In this document: positions 46,929 through 59,416 of the stretch, in pieces
Numbering within the stretch: the first letter of the stretch is position 1
How the letters are laid out: the number at the start of each line of letters is the position of its first letter
Source: Pohlia nutans
Taxonomy: Eukaryota; Streptophyta; Bryopsida; Bryales; Mniaceae
Direction of reading: 5' to 3'
Assembly (NCBI GenBank): GCA_022496805.1
Contig: CM040100.1
Coordinates: 11,995,009 to 12,059,008, forward strand
DNA length: 64,000 nt
Notes under the pieces: generated by a model
What the model saw: only the letters and a program-made list of their open reading frames with translations
Told to the model about the DNA's origin: nothing
Databases searched by the model: none
Translations under genes and position numbers: made by a program

Positions 46929-48390
46929 CGCTGATATATGAGTTTAGAACTTGGCATGTGGAAAGTGTCTAATCACATGTGTATAGAGTAGCAACTGGAT
47001 AGTGTGATAACAAGTTTAGAGTGTACTTTCATGAACAATGTTTTGTTTACAAACTAGTAGATAATGGATTTGAATTTGCTTTATGGACACTACTGAAAAA
47101 GGTTGTGTTTTCGACACTCTTGTCTAACACTTTTGTTGTTGAAAACTGTGTCAAAAACAGTTTACCCTCTTTTGGTAGTGGGATCAGTTTGATCAGCTTC
47201 AGGGGAAGTACAGTTCTGCACAATGTCGGTGTTTTGCAATGTGAATTCTGGACACCCTCTTAAATCTGACTGCTTGGGTTCCCAACAAATTGACTGACAT
47301 AGTTTGAATGTGTGACAAGTGTTCTACAATAGTGATACTGTCACTATCACAATACCATAGTTGGGTCGCCAAAAAATAATTCAAAAAATAAAAATCGTAA
47401 AAAATTGGAAATTATGAGGACAAAAAACAAAAATAGAATAAATTAGTTTTAGCTATATTTTGCTATTTCTAAGCTATTTTGGACCATTTTGGGCCATTTG
47501 TAATCATCTTTTGCTCAAAAACAAAAACCAAGAAATTCATTTTTTGAGGAACGAACCTTATTTTTCAAAAAATATTAAATATTTGTTCGTGGGGGTGGCG
47601 ACCCACCTATGGTACTACGATAGTGTGGAGGATTTTGTTTTGGAGAAAGATGAAACCTATGATTGTGTGTTCAAATTCAATACCTTTCACTTTGTATGCT
47701 CTATTTTGCTTGATAAGCTTCATTTCGCTAATCTTGCTCACATGCAAAAAATATTGTTTTGAAGGTCAAAATCAAGTTTTTGGGAAGTTTTATAAAGGAC
47801 ATGTCAAATAGTGTGATTCATGGCAAATGGTGGGATCTTTATAAAAAAAATAGGACCTTAGTAAAAGTAATCTGTCTTTTGACATGCTAAAAAATGTCAA
47901 CAAAGAAGATCTAGTGTGAGCTTTAGAATTGGGTTGTCCTTCCAATTGTGGTTGATGGGAGCTCGTGGTTGGTAAATCCTGATTATCGGTTTAATGTGAG
48001 TGTTGTTTTTGGAGTATTATGCCGGGGCACGGTTTGCATGTTCTTTGCTACAACCAATGTGCGTACTATTAGAAATGAAGCTTTTCAAAAGAATTCTTCT
48101 TACTATTTTCTTCTTTGTTCTCTCTACTTTGGTATGAACATCGATTATCTTTTCTACATGTGATTCCTTGAAAATCTTGTGTATGGGTTTATGTACCTTT
48201 TGTAGAGGGGTGAAACGTAGATGGTGGTTGAAAAACCATAGTAAATTCTGTGCAAATGATTTTGACACGTGTTTTATGTTTTTGGAAAGTCCACAACATA
48301 GATAGATAGGTGAGTTCCATTTTTTAAATTTAGAAAAAATATGATAGATTCTATTTAACTTCAAATCAACACCCCCTTCAAAACTAAACA
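46929..48390. other. Spacer with unsupported short frames
   Basis: Frames at 47460-47811 and 47948-48163 lie in plausible order on the plus strand and might be a decayed transposase, but no motif is firm. A stray unit of the HSPRO-intron tandem repeat is at 47299-47325. Confidence 0.4.
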
Positions 48391-50940
48391 TTTTTTTTTG
48401 AAACAAATGGATGTTTTATTTCCATTGCACAACAACAGATTACAAACATCACACTGTGAACGAAAAGAGCACGTTTCCAGTGCTCCCCTGTGGGTGACTA
48501 GACCCAATGTTCCTAATAGTTTCCAACTAAGAGCGACGCCCCCACCGTGACATAGAACATGAGGCTCGGGAGCAATCCCCATCATGCTTAGGGTTCCTAT
48601 CAAGCAAGGAAGTATTAGCCTTCACGATGTGCATCCGACCGGAATCGAACTGCCGCCCTTGTTGGTGTAAATAAACACTCCTAAGGGGAACCCATTTTCA
48701 AAATCCCGCTTCGGATTAACCTTTAAAGGTCCTTGGAGACAATAGATACGTTGCCGTATATTTGACATTTGTTGTAAGTAGAAAGTTCCAAATTGAGATC
48801 TCAATAGCTTCTAAGACCATGTAGACATAAATTTTAACTTCACTTTTGATATGAAATTCATAGGAGGTGTAGAACCATTCCAAATACAATGAAATACGGC
48901 TGTATAATACTGGCCGGAATGGGCAATCTGGACCTTTAAAGGTTAAAAAGAGAGAAAAGCACGGGGAAGACCCGCAACAACAAAGGGCGCAAAGCCCAAG
49001 ACGCCGGACCAGAAGAGGGTCAGCAGAAAGCCAGGAGAGGACCCCAACAAGCACCTAAAGGTGCAAAGGCTCGGAGGCCAGGACAGACAGCTCGAAACTA
49101 CAGCCTAAGAGAAAAACCCTAAAAATCTAAGAGGAAAACCTAACAGGTGTCACACAAAACAACGTCCACTAAAAGGAGAGCAACTGATTTCACTTGCGCT
49201 CTGAAGGTATGTTTTCACTAGTTTGTGCCGCATCACTCCACTCGCTCATCTAGAAGTGAATTTGCTCTTTGAGATCTTGAGGGTCATAAAGGTCAGAAGG
49301 AGAGCATGAGTGAGGTTATTGAAGCCCTCACTATCAGCGGATGGTAGTGTATGTCCATCAAAGCATCTAGAATGAGAAGGCGAAAAGATTTCATCATCGG
49401 TATTTGTGGAAATGGAGTCACCATCCGCAATGATATTTGCCACCTCTTGGTTTTGTTCCTCTTCAACTTCAAAACCAATTTGTTGTAAGATTTGATCCAT
49501 AATGTCTTCAGCCAGGGCCTCCGCCCTTGTTATTCTACTATTCGTATTGAAGTCGGAGTCTGTTGATGAAAGGGAGTCTTGTCCAGAGCTAGACACAAAA
49601 TAGTTTGAGGAAAAGAGGTCTTGATCGCTAATAGTGTTAGAGAGAGCAGTTTGCGTGAAAGGAGTCCCTGTAGGCTGAGGTTGCATCGCTCTAAACATTC
49701 TATATCTATTAGCTAAGTCACGGTTGAAAAAGTACAAGTTAGGTACTATTTTCCATTGGAGTTGTCCTTTGAATTCGCAGAAGATGTTTTTGTAAGTCCA
49801 TACTTGGATAAAAGCTTGTCTTTTGGCCAACTGGTTGTGTGAAGGAGGTCTTTTATATAGCGATTGAGTTCTCTCCAAACTCCCATACCTACCTGGACCG
49901 TTAGCTGCCACGCTCTAAATAACGCTACATCAATATGGAACTCGCCATGTCTAAGATCATATTCACATTTCTGACACCAAACGCTCCAAATGAGACAAAC
50001 CATGAGAATATCCCATAGTCGCTCTTCTGTATCAATTGGCTTAGGATCATTGGTGTTCGACGGTCCTTGCAGAACTTGTGTTTGAGGAGGAGCTGCCATG
50101 GGCACCACCAATGATCCTTTACGAGGTTTTAGCCCTAGTAAGGCATCGTCCCAATTTCTGACCTTTATATCCATTCCAACTCTGATCCTGAGGTTTTTGA
50201 ATCTATCCCATACCTCTTTTACCCCTGGACATGACATAAATGTGTGTTCAGGGGTTTCAATGGTTCATGTGTGACAGATGTTACGTTTACCGTCATTGTT
50301 AGAGAGTTTCATCTTGAGACGCCACCCTCCTAATGGAAACCCACCCGAAGCAATTAGCCAAATCATAGTTGAAACTTTCTTGGGTAACTAGGCGTGCCAT
50401 AGATCCCCGAAAAATATCCTTCTCTTCGAGTGAGAATATCCTCATGACTCCAGGAGATCTTCAATGGGTGTTTTTTTGGAATCTTGTTAAGGATAATTCT
50501 ATATCCTCTCTTGACAGTGTGACCAAAGAAAAGTGAGTCTTCTTTAGTTTTCCTTTGGGACTCCAGTCACATTTGTGCAGATCAATAGACAAGTCCATGA
50601 TCTTTCCGGATCCTATCATCCAAACTGAAAGTCCCATCGAAAGAGCAGTGTCAGATTGAATTCTAACACTTGGGCAAGCAGGCAGTTGGACAAGTCTGTC
50701 AAAAATTGGGACTAATCGCTCAGTGAAATTGAAAGGTCTATATACAATGACCAAAGTGGAATCTTCTTTCATCTGAATAGTCTGATAAATCTCCGGATAC
50801 ATGAAGAGGTGGGGATCGTCACGGGCAAGTCAATCTCCTTCTTCCATACTACGGTCATCCCAAGGGACAGTCCACATTAGTTCTCATCTGATCTTTAAGA
50901 TGTTCATGGAGCCCTAAGGGGAACCCACCTCCTTGCTATC
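48391..50940 (-). pseudogene. Dead LINE (non-LTR retrotransposon), 3' part of ORF2 and tail
   Basis: On the minus strand 50390-50160 reads the zinc-knuckle domain found after plant LINE reverse transcriptases (zf-RVT): WHA(stop)LPKKVSTMIWL, then NICHT(stop)TIETPEHTFMSCPG and VWDRFKNLR. The stops replace an expected Trp and Cys, so it is dead. Frames at 50461-50802 (upstream) and 49746-50237 (WDILMVCLIWSVWCQKCEYD) belong to the same ORF. The 3' end may be the A tract at 48391-48400 after ATTTGTTTC. A B-box-like GTTCGATTCC near 48645 (minus) means the last ~330 bases could instead be a separate SINE. The reverse-transcriptase core is not present. Confidence 0.75.
48720..48942. mobile_element. 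TTAA-flanked piggyBac-like element (family F) nested in the LINE tail
   Basis: TTAA at 48716-48719 and 48943-48946, ends CCTTTAAAGGTCCTTGG and the inverse of CCTTTAAAGGTCCAGATTG. 223 bp. Removing it with one TTAA rejoins the LINE tail. Confidence 0.75.
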
Positions 50941-51203
50941 ACCTAGGTAATTTAAGGTCATTTCGGATCCAAAACTAACATTTTTAGGTAGCAATATATG
51001 TTAGAAATACTGCTTATAATCTCATATTTGCACTGTTGGGTGGAGTCTATATTTTTGAAAAATCTCAGCACACACCTAGCCTACAATATAGCACAGTTAA
51101 AATGCCTCTTCTAGGCCTCCAATTTACATCAATAAACAGTAGATCAAAATTTCAATGAAAACTAACTTTCTTCTAGAAACATGTTTGGGCTATAAAGGGT
51201 TAA

Positions 51204-51772
51204 CCCCTAATTGCCTAAGCGTCCATTTTTTGGACGATGTATAGATTTCATCCAAAATTTCTCATCCGTCATGCACTTTTTGCAGTGTGGAATTTTTACA
51301 GTAGATTCTATAGGAAGTTAGCTTCACGCATATGTGATCCGATTAGAAAGGGGATGATTTGTGAAATTTTTATGCCTCATTTCATGTTGTAGTGATTCAC
51401 CCAAAATTTTGAAGATTTTAGTGTAAAAGTGCTCTAAAAAAAGTCAACTCATAAAATTAAGCAACCAAAAAATCTCTAAACATCACTACACTTAGAGTAT
51501 TACATTTCAACCAATCACAAAAAATTTCATCCGTAGATTGTCAATATCTTATTCGTAATTGAATTATAAAATGATTTTGAATTTCACGTTTCAAATTTTA
51601 TACAAAATTATTGGTAATAGCAATCATAGATCTAACTGTATGGATAGAATCTAAAATTCATAATGTACAACTTTTATTCATATATCAAGTTCAAAATATC
51701 CCTCTAGGTTGCATTTTATAATGCATCTTTGCAAAACTGCCAAATTTGGAGAGGGCTCTAGGCATTTAGGGG
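51204..51772 (+). mobile_element. 569-bp TTAA family (family B), copy 4
   Basis: TTAA at 51200-51203 and 51773-51776. Same length and nearly the same sequence as 10448-11016. The bases just left (GGCTATAAAGGG) look like the right end of yet another TTAA element sharing the same TTAA. Confidence 0.85.
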
Positions 51773-51824
51773 TTAAACGGGGTTAAACGGACCTAAAAAA
51801 AGTTGTAGAAAGACGAAAAATGAT

Positions 51825-51895
51825 TGCACCGGCCGGGAATCGAACCCGGGTCTGTACCGTGGCAGGGTACTATTCTACCACTAGACCACCGGTGC
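51825..51895 (-). tRNA. trnG-GCC: tRNA-Gly (anticodon GCC)
   Basis: 71-nt minus-strand gene starting GCACCGGTGGTCTAGTGG. The acceptor stem GCACCGG pairs with CCGGTGC, the D arm has AGTGGTAGA, the anticodon arm is GTACC-CTGCCAC-GGTAC with GCC, and the T arm is ACCCGGGTTCGATTCCCGG's core GGTTCGATTCC. CCA is not encoded, as expected for a nuclear gene. There is no intron. It closely matches standard plant cytosolic tRNA-Gly(GCC). The A box and B box are the internal polymerase III promoter. It lies about 330 bases before the dihydrofolate synthetase start, on the opposite strand. Confidence 0.97.
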
Positions 51896-52222
51896 ACGTG
51901 TATGTGCCAATGGTGAACTAAGGCCCCTCCAAGGGGTCGCCAGACAGACGGAATTCAGCACACCTGGGAACCCCCACCAGGAGGAGATGTTGCAAGGGTC
52001 TCACAAATTCAATAAAACCAAAAGATGAAAAAAAAGAGAAAAGGAAAAGAATGTGCAGTGTTCAGAACTTGAGGGTTTAGGGCTGAGGGTTTAGCAAGAG
52101 ATTTGAGGATACTGTAGCGGTCACTGGGGTTGGATTGATTGCTCGGTTTGATCGCAGTCTAAGCGATGGCTTCATTAAAGGCGAAGATGTGATTGAACTC
52201 CGAAAGGAGTTGCAAATCTGAA

Positions 52223-55200
52223 ATGGCGATGGTGTTGTGGCAATCGCGGCATCTATTCAAGGCAGGCTGCAATGCGGTCTCCTCAATGGTGAACTCTGCA
52301 ACGTTCACAGTTGGGGCCAGAGTTCGGTCGACATTGCATTTCTCGGGGGACGATTTGAGGGCGTTTTCGACATTTTCCAGTCCAAAATGTCGTGAAGATG
52401 TTGACGGGGAGGTGCTCTTACTGCGCCTCCTGGAGAGGCTGAGGAATTTCGAGAAAGATGGCGTGCCTAAAGGCGCGGGGACCGACTCCGTTGCCGGTTT
52501 CGACCTGGAGCGTATGGAGCGCCTTCTTGTGCGCCTCGGCAATCCCCTTTCGAGCTTTCCAGTTGAGTGTTTTGCCCTAATCTTGTTTCTCATGCAAGGA
52601 AGGAACACAGCGCAAGTCGTTTTGTAAGTTTTGGATATGTATTGAATTAGGTATGAGTCTTCAAAGAGTTTAGGGTTAGAATGCGGATTCAAAAAAACAT
52701 TTGCGCTTCGTTCTTGGTGATATAGATTGCGTTCTTCGTAATTCTTCTTTATCAGATTGTGTTGAGTACACAGATGAAAATTGGAAAACGCTGAAAAATG
52801 TTCAAAACACTAGTGAGGAAGAAACCAGGATTCATAAACGAACGTTCTTTGGGCAACCTTGGTTAAGGGTTTAAGATTCACCTTCTATGAATGGAACGTT
52901 TGTGTGTGGTTGTTTTCATTGAACTCTGCTATTATGGTAAGTTTCCTTAAACCGTGCAAGTAAGGATCTGATCTATTTGAGAATTGATTTTTAATTTTTT
53001 TCATTGTTGCCAAGAGCAAATGGAACACAACGCAAGTCGTTTCGTAATGTAGGTATGAATCTTCAAAGAGTTTAGGGTTTAGGGTTTAGGATTCACTTTT
53101 AATAAATGTATTTCCACATTGTGTTTTGAGACTCTTGTTATGGCGGATATCATAACTGATTGTAAGGGAATTACTAGGTAGTGCATGTTGCTGGAACAAA
53201 GGGCAAGGGCTCCACGGTGAGCTTCATTAGCAGCATCTTACGGGCGGCAGGGCTGTCTGTGGGAACTTACACAAGGTACCAATTCTTTGTTCTTCTCCCC
53301 TGATTTCACATAATTTGTATGCTGTAGAATAATACTATGAATAGTGTTAATACTATGAATGGGGATCGAGTAGTAGTGGTGTTGAAAGTTGGTAAGTTTT
53401 TATCAGGAAGTAGATATATATTTTTTAATGTGGGAAAGGCCATTGACACGCGTGATTTCGTTTTTGACAGTCCTCATGTCACAAGTATACGAGAAAGGAT
53501 AACTGCAGGCAGAAGCGGAAATCCTGTTTCTTCCCACGCCCTGAGCAAGCTGGTGACTGATTTACAAGCAACAATCGATGAGGCTGTCGCTGAGGAGTCA
53601 GGCTTGCTCACCCATTTTGAGGTGTCACCCAGGTGACAATATCCCGGGTTGCGAGTTTCTTTTGTATCTAGGTTAAGTATCATAACTTGAGAGCATCGTT
53701 TGAAGAAATGTTTCTGAGGTAAAATGAATGTCTAGATGTCACTAGGCCGATTGAAACTAGTCATAGAAACCTTTGTTGATGTTTTCGTCTCATGTAATTT
53801 ACAATCATGGACATTGCAGGTGTTGACAGCTCTGGCTTTTACGCACTTTGCTCGAGCAAAAGTGAATGTGGCAGTAGTTGAGGTACGTCAAAGCCTTTTT
53901 GGTGTGCTCATTTGACGCTTTATGTACATGATGAGTTGCTGTTTTGAGACTGAAAGATTGAACATACAGCTTTTCAGTCCTGGCCAAGGGTAATAAAAGG
54001 ATTGCAGCCCTAATTTCAGATTAATGGTGTTTACAGACAGGCTTAGGAGGGGCACGAGATGCCACAAACGTGATCTCCGCTAAAGGACTTGCATCAGCTG
54101 TCATTGTTGGCATTGGCTGTGAGCACTTAGCAGCTTTGGGTGGTTCATTGAAGTCCATTGCACTTGCCAAAGCTGGTATTATCAAAGAAAACCGTCCGGT
54201 ATTACTCTCTTTTTTCCTTCTTAATATGCTACCTTTAACGTAACTCTTTTAGGTCACTTTTTTAGTAGACAAACGCAGATAGATTTGCAAAATTTATGAT
54301 CTTGGTCGGTGATGTGCTCTTTGTCAGGTGATACTAGGCCCACAGATGCATTCAGAAGTTCATGAGATTATTCAGAAGGTGGCTGCTGCAAAAGGGTCTC
54401 CTTTGATTCCTGCCTTGAGGTCTATGGTGAAATATGGAGCTGGGATCTCCTCAACTGAAGCTGACCACCCAGTCCAGTTTTGTGACATACTGATACCGAA
54501 TCCACCAGGCCCTGGTTTTGAAGTTTCACACGAGGTATTAACTGTGTATGACCTTAGTCCCTTGTATTCGAGGTTATTGTGCAGTTTTTCCTACTATTTG
54601 ATTTTCTTGATATTGCTCCAAAGATAATTTTCAAAGTCAAAATCAAGCTTTCAGAAATATAAGATCTTTTAGTCAACATGTTGTAGTATGTCTTAAAATT
54701 TTAGTGTGAAAACCCCGTTGAATTCAAATGTTGCTTTTGTAAGAGGCTTACCACACTAGAGGAAAACTAGAGAGGAAAGGCAACGAAGTGGAAGCATGTC
54801 ATTGGTCTATAAGAGCAAGCGGCTACCACGCTAGAGGAATAGCAAGAAATATTGAGGAGTCCGCCCTCTTTTTTTAATTTGGCATGCTTCGGACATCCTA
54901 TGTAGCACATGGCAATGAAGGAGCAACTGTTCTTCAGAGCTTGGAAATCCATGAAATAGGAAGAGTATTAACTTTTGTTTATGCATGCCATATAGACTGG
55001 GTCCTGGGGAAGTGATATTGCCTGCCTTTGCTCTAGTGTGGTAATTGCCTAAGTCCTATGATTTCTCAATTGGCCGTCCTGTAGAAGCAAGAACTGATTG
55101 ATTTTCATTCATGTCAGGAATGGAAGATGGAAAATGTGAAGTTACGTGTATTAGGAGCACATCAGCAGGATAATGCTCTCACTGCGATTTCTAGTATCCT

Positions 55201-56570
55201 CGCCCTCAGAGCTCAAGGTACATGGTGCTTTTACATCTATTCGTGATTAAACCATATCTAAACCAAGAAGCCTGATGAATTTTTTTTGGTTAATAGGGAG
55301 CATGTTTGATATATACGGTTTCTTGAATAATGCAGGATGGCAAATTCCCGATTCTGCAATACGGGCAGGTCTGGAAGCTACGGAAATACCGGGGAGGTTT
55401 CAGGTTGTTGGGTCTGAGAATTCTGAAGCTCTTGGCTGTCTTTCTGCTAGACTCATTCTTGATGGAGGTAATGAACGTACACTTTGTAAATTGACTCATT
55501 TGGCTTTCAACATAACCCTTAAATCATATGCAAGAGATTTTAATCCCTCAAGGACCAAGGATTCATGGTCCAATTCGATTGATCATATTGTGAAAATATT
55601 ACTCCCTCTGTCCGGAAATAATTGTCCTAGTCTTTGGCATTTTTGTTTTGCAATATTTCACCTATGTTTTATACTTCAAACGGGAGCCCTGTCCACTTCA
55701 AACAATGAGAGCGACACAAAAACTACATACTACTATTAAAGATAATAATTTTTTTGAGTACCGAGACGGATTTTTTTGGCAAAAAAAGCGTTAAGTTTAA
55801 ACACACGCCAAGAACTAGGACAGTTATTTCCGGACAGAGGGAGTTCAGATGGGGCTAAAGTTTATATCACCAGAATCATTGTGGAACATTGCATGTGTTG
55901 GTTGAAAAATTAAATTAAATTTGACAAAAGAAAGTCCCCATATGACCTACTCAAAACTGCTAAAAATATTTAAGAGGCCTAATTTGCTCTTTAGAAGTTA
56001 ACTTACTTGCTAGTACTAGCTCAATAACACTGGCCCTTCTTTCGACCAGCACACACAGAGGAGTCCGGCATGGCATTGGGAAAGACATTGCGAGACTGTT
56101 TCCCCACTGCAAGGTTGGCACTTGTGGTAGCAATGGCTTCGGACAAGGACAAGCAGGCTTTTGCGCAAGCTTTGTTGAGAGGTAATTTTGCTGCGCTTTT
56201 GAATTCTAAGTCTGATTTCTTCAAGTCAAAAGCTCTCACAGCCACCTCTTAAACTGGACCCGGTTGTCATTTCTGTGCAGAGGCCAAACCGGACGTCGTG
56301 GTGACCACCAGGGTACCTGTGGCAGGAGGTTATGGTCGATCTTTCACTTCACAAGAGCTTGCTGAATGCTGGAGTCATGAAAATTATGCTAAAGAAGAGA
56401 AAGTACTAGTTATGAGTGTAGAACCAATACAGACTGCAATCAAGGAGGCAGCTGCAGTTTTGGAGAGAAGGTACAGGCACGGTGACGAGCAACCAGTTAT
56501 CTGTGTGTGTGGATCTCTTCATGCTGTTGCCGGTACTCTTTCCTTGTTCCAAAACAAAAAAGCATATTGA
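52223..56570 (+). CDS. DHFS: Dihydrofolate synthetase (folylpolyglutamate synthase family), probably mitochondrial
   Basis: Ten exons: 52223-52561, 53178-53275, 53471-53621, 53820-53882, 54037-54198, 54328-54534, 55118-55217, 55336-55467, 56050-56181, 56281-56570; 557 residues, all phases consistent. The enzyme joins L-glutamate to dihydropteroate with ATP to make dihydrofolate. Residues 1-45 are Arg/Ser-rich without acids, as in a mitochondrial presequence; an in-frame ATG at 52193 would add ten residues. Key motifs: [13 protein letters not shown], the P-loop [12 protein letters not shown] (115-126), [22 protein letters not shown] (218-228), the [21 protein letters not shown] block, [23 protein letters not shown] (near 415) and [13 protein letters not shown]. 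The ending [11 protein letters not shown] matches Arabidopsis DHFS, giving the stop in exon 10. Intron 8 holds a Stowaway element. Confidence 0.92.
55602..55843. mobile_element. Stowaway MITE in DHFS intron 8
   Basis: Ends CTCCCTCTGTCCGGAAATAA and the inverse (..TTATTTCCGGACAGAGGGAG), 242 bp, TA on the left (55600-55601), TT on the right. CTCCCTC-type termini are diagnostic of plant Stowaway (Tc1/mariner-derived) MITEs. Confidence 0.85.
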
Positions 56571-59416
56571 GTATTGATCAGGTGTAGGAATTCTGTCAAG
56601 GGTTTAGTTCACTATAGTGACAGTGGTCCTTTTCTGATATTGTTGGTTGCTTGGATGTAGCTGTCTCAACTTTTGTGTAGGAAACAGTAATGGGTTCAAG
56701 GAACTTTTGACTTCAATTTTTCTTAAATAAAATTAAGTTTGAGTTTTTTTTTTTGAAAAGAATACCATTCTACAATATCTTTGTTTCTCTATGAAAGAAA
56801 AATATCTCATCAATGAAACTTCAACATTTTCCATGTTAAAAACCTTCTTTTATTGGTTATGGATACTTCTACTTACTCTAAGCAACATGGATCTAGAATT
56901 ACGGGGACAACTGCATAGGATTTTACTTTTAGCAAGGCTTGGCTTGACTAAGGTATACCACCCTTGATTTGTGCCATGTGACTATTTGTGTCACTTTGTG
57001 ATACATATGTATCAGTGACTTACATTTACAATAAATTGTTCTTGTTGGATTCTAATGCATTTTTGTTTGAACATTGTATGAATAAGTTATGAATTTTTAA
57101 AGTATTACTCATAAGTGTATCCCAAATCAACCCTAGGTTCTTGTAGGTTTTTATATTCTAATTGTTAAATCTTGTATATTCAATATTTAAATTTTAAAGT
57201 TGCTTGTGGGTCTAAATGTAGGAGTTACATTTGAGATAGCTGCATGAGTAGGGTCTATCATGGGTGTACATACTTTAATACTTGTTGGGACAAATTTGAC
57301 TCGGTGCATCTTGAAGTAAATACAATTTACACAGTTCATTGGAACTACTCACCTCTACAATGATGTTTCTTCATCTAACCTTTTTTTTTCTCACTAAATC
57401 CATAAAAATTTGAAAATAAAGAAAAATTGTTTATTGTGCCTTTGGGTTTGGATGTCATACACTTATACCTCAAACATCTAAACGACCAAATGACGGTTGA
57501 TTTCATTATTAGTTTGTTCACAATTCTTAATTATTTGATCTTTTTCCATTTAATATTTTTTGGTTTTAAATTAGTGAGGAATCAATTAAGATGCATCAAA
57601 GATTTACCGAAATATTAAGCTTGTGAATATGGTGGCTTGTGAAAGCCAAGATCATCAATATTGCTTAGTATAGTATTAAGAAAATTTTGATTGTATAGAG
57701 TTGATTTACAATTTTGGCTAATATGATTATCTCTTTTACATTCAAGCTGAACTAAAAACATACAATTTAGTAAATCTAGTTTCCACTATGTTTTAAAATT
57801 TTGAAGAATTTGTAAAAATGAATGAAAGTTATAGGAGTTGAAGTGAAAAGCATATTATCATGGTTTCAACATGAACTTTTACAATGTTGGATTTTTCTAT
57901 TATTACTACAAAGATGATTTTTTTTTAAATAAAAGAATTTTGATAATTTTTATTATAATCAACAATTTTAGCACAATTTTCATATTTTTAAAAGTATAAT
58001 TTGAAATTATTATGAAATTTCCTTGTATATTTTGCTTCCAAAAATCAAAGTAATTTAAAAAATATACTATTAATTTTAAATAAATTATAGTAATAGATAG
58101 TATACACATTCACTTAGGAAAATGTGAAATTAGTAATTTACATTAATTATATTAGCCAAATAAACTATACAAAGTTTTGGAATTTTTTTAAAATAGATTT
58201 GGGCTAAACGAATATTCCTTGAAATCTGTTTGTTTCCCTTACAATTTTTGAAAGATGGTGAAAGCGAGGCTGGTGATGACCTGCCACGGTGCGGCTAATC
58301 CTTACAATTTTTGAAAAACAATTTTCCATAAAATTTGGTGTCTATTTTTAGAATTATTTTTCGTTGAACCTGCTAGTAAACCATGATAGTTCGCATTTTG
58401 AAAAGTTGTTACCATAGTCTAGGAACAAACACTTGTAACTTGAGATATGACCTCATTGCAAATACTCATTTCAACAAAGCAAGTTGTCTTGATTTCTTAT
58501 CTACACATAATCAATACAATTTTTCACATAAACAATACAATTTTACACATAATTCATAGAAGGAACACATTGCACACAATAAAGAAAACTATAACCAAAC
58601 AAATATGACAAATATTATGATATCAATGATTCTTTACACATTATAAACAACTCTTTTTCGTAGCCACACTATTATAAAGCCATTAAGAATTTGAGCCCTC
58701 ACTCTGATACATAAGAGGCCTTACAATGGTGAAGCTACTCTTAACAGTTGCTTATCCTACATTGTAGTATATCTCTCAGAATCTCTCTTCTATAGTGAAG
58801 TGACAACTACACTACCTTTACTTGTATACATTCGTTTTTATAAACTTCAAATTGTTACATGTAAAAGTGAGGCAAGAAATTATTTAAATCCTTTTCACAC
58901 TTGTTGAACTTCTTATTATGACACTTATATAAAACTTCTCACGACATATCATACCGTAGTATCTTTATAGTTTCGACTATAATTATTTTCTGAAATTTTA
59001 AAAAATTAACATGGATATTTTACAAAAATTCCAATATTTTGGGATTGCCAAACTTAAAATCAAAATTAAAATAATTATTCGGCACAAGAGTGCCAAAATT
59101 GAAAAGGCATTTGATGTGATATTAGAGAAGGTGATACTAAAGAGGTCTGGGACAGGTGTCAGTCATCTTCTCTCACAATTTCCAAACCATTCGCCGGCGG
59201 TATTGAATTCAGTGTTTCTCGAAATCCAGTATCTGTGATTCTCGAGCTTTGTTGTTGTTACGCTCTGTTTTTTTTCTTGTGGCGATTGATGTAAGAATCA
59301 GCATTCGTTTCCTGCATTTTGTTGTGGCGGAAGAGCCCAAATTCTTAGGGTTTGGTTTGGGATTTGCGGAGGTCTTTTATTGAGAGTGGATAGACAATTG
59401 CTGGTTTTTTCGAGCG
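56571..59416. other. AT-rich spacer, no supported gene
   Basis: Nearly 2.8 kb of strongly AT-rich DNA without credible frames or clear element ends. From about 59250 it becomes the leader of the next gene. Confidence 0.6.

Noticed and set aside
47460..48163. Decayed Harbinger-type transposase or other gene
   Set aside because: Ordered short frames exist, but I could not recognise any catalytic motif or domain.
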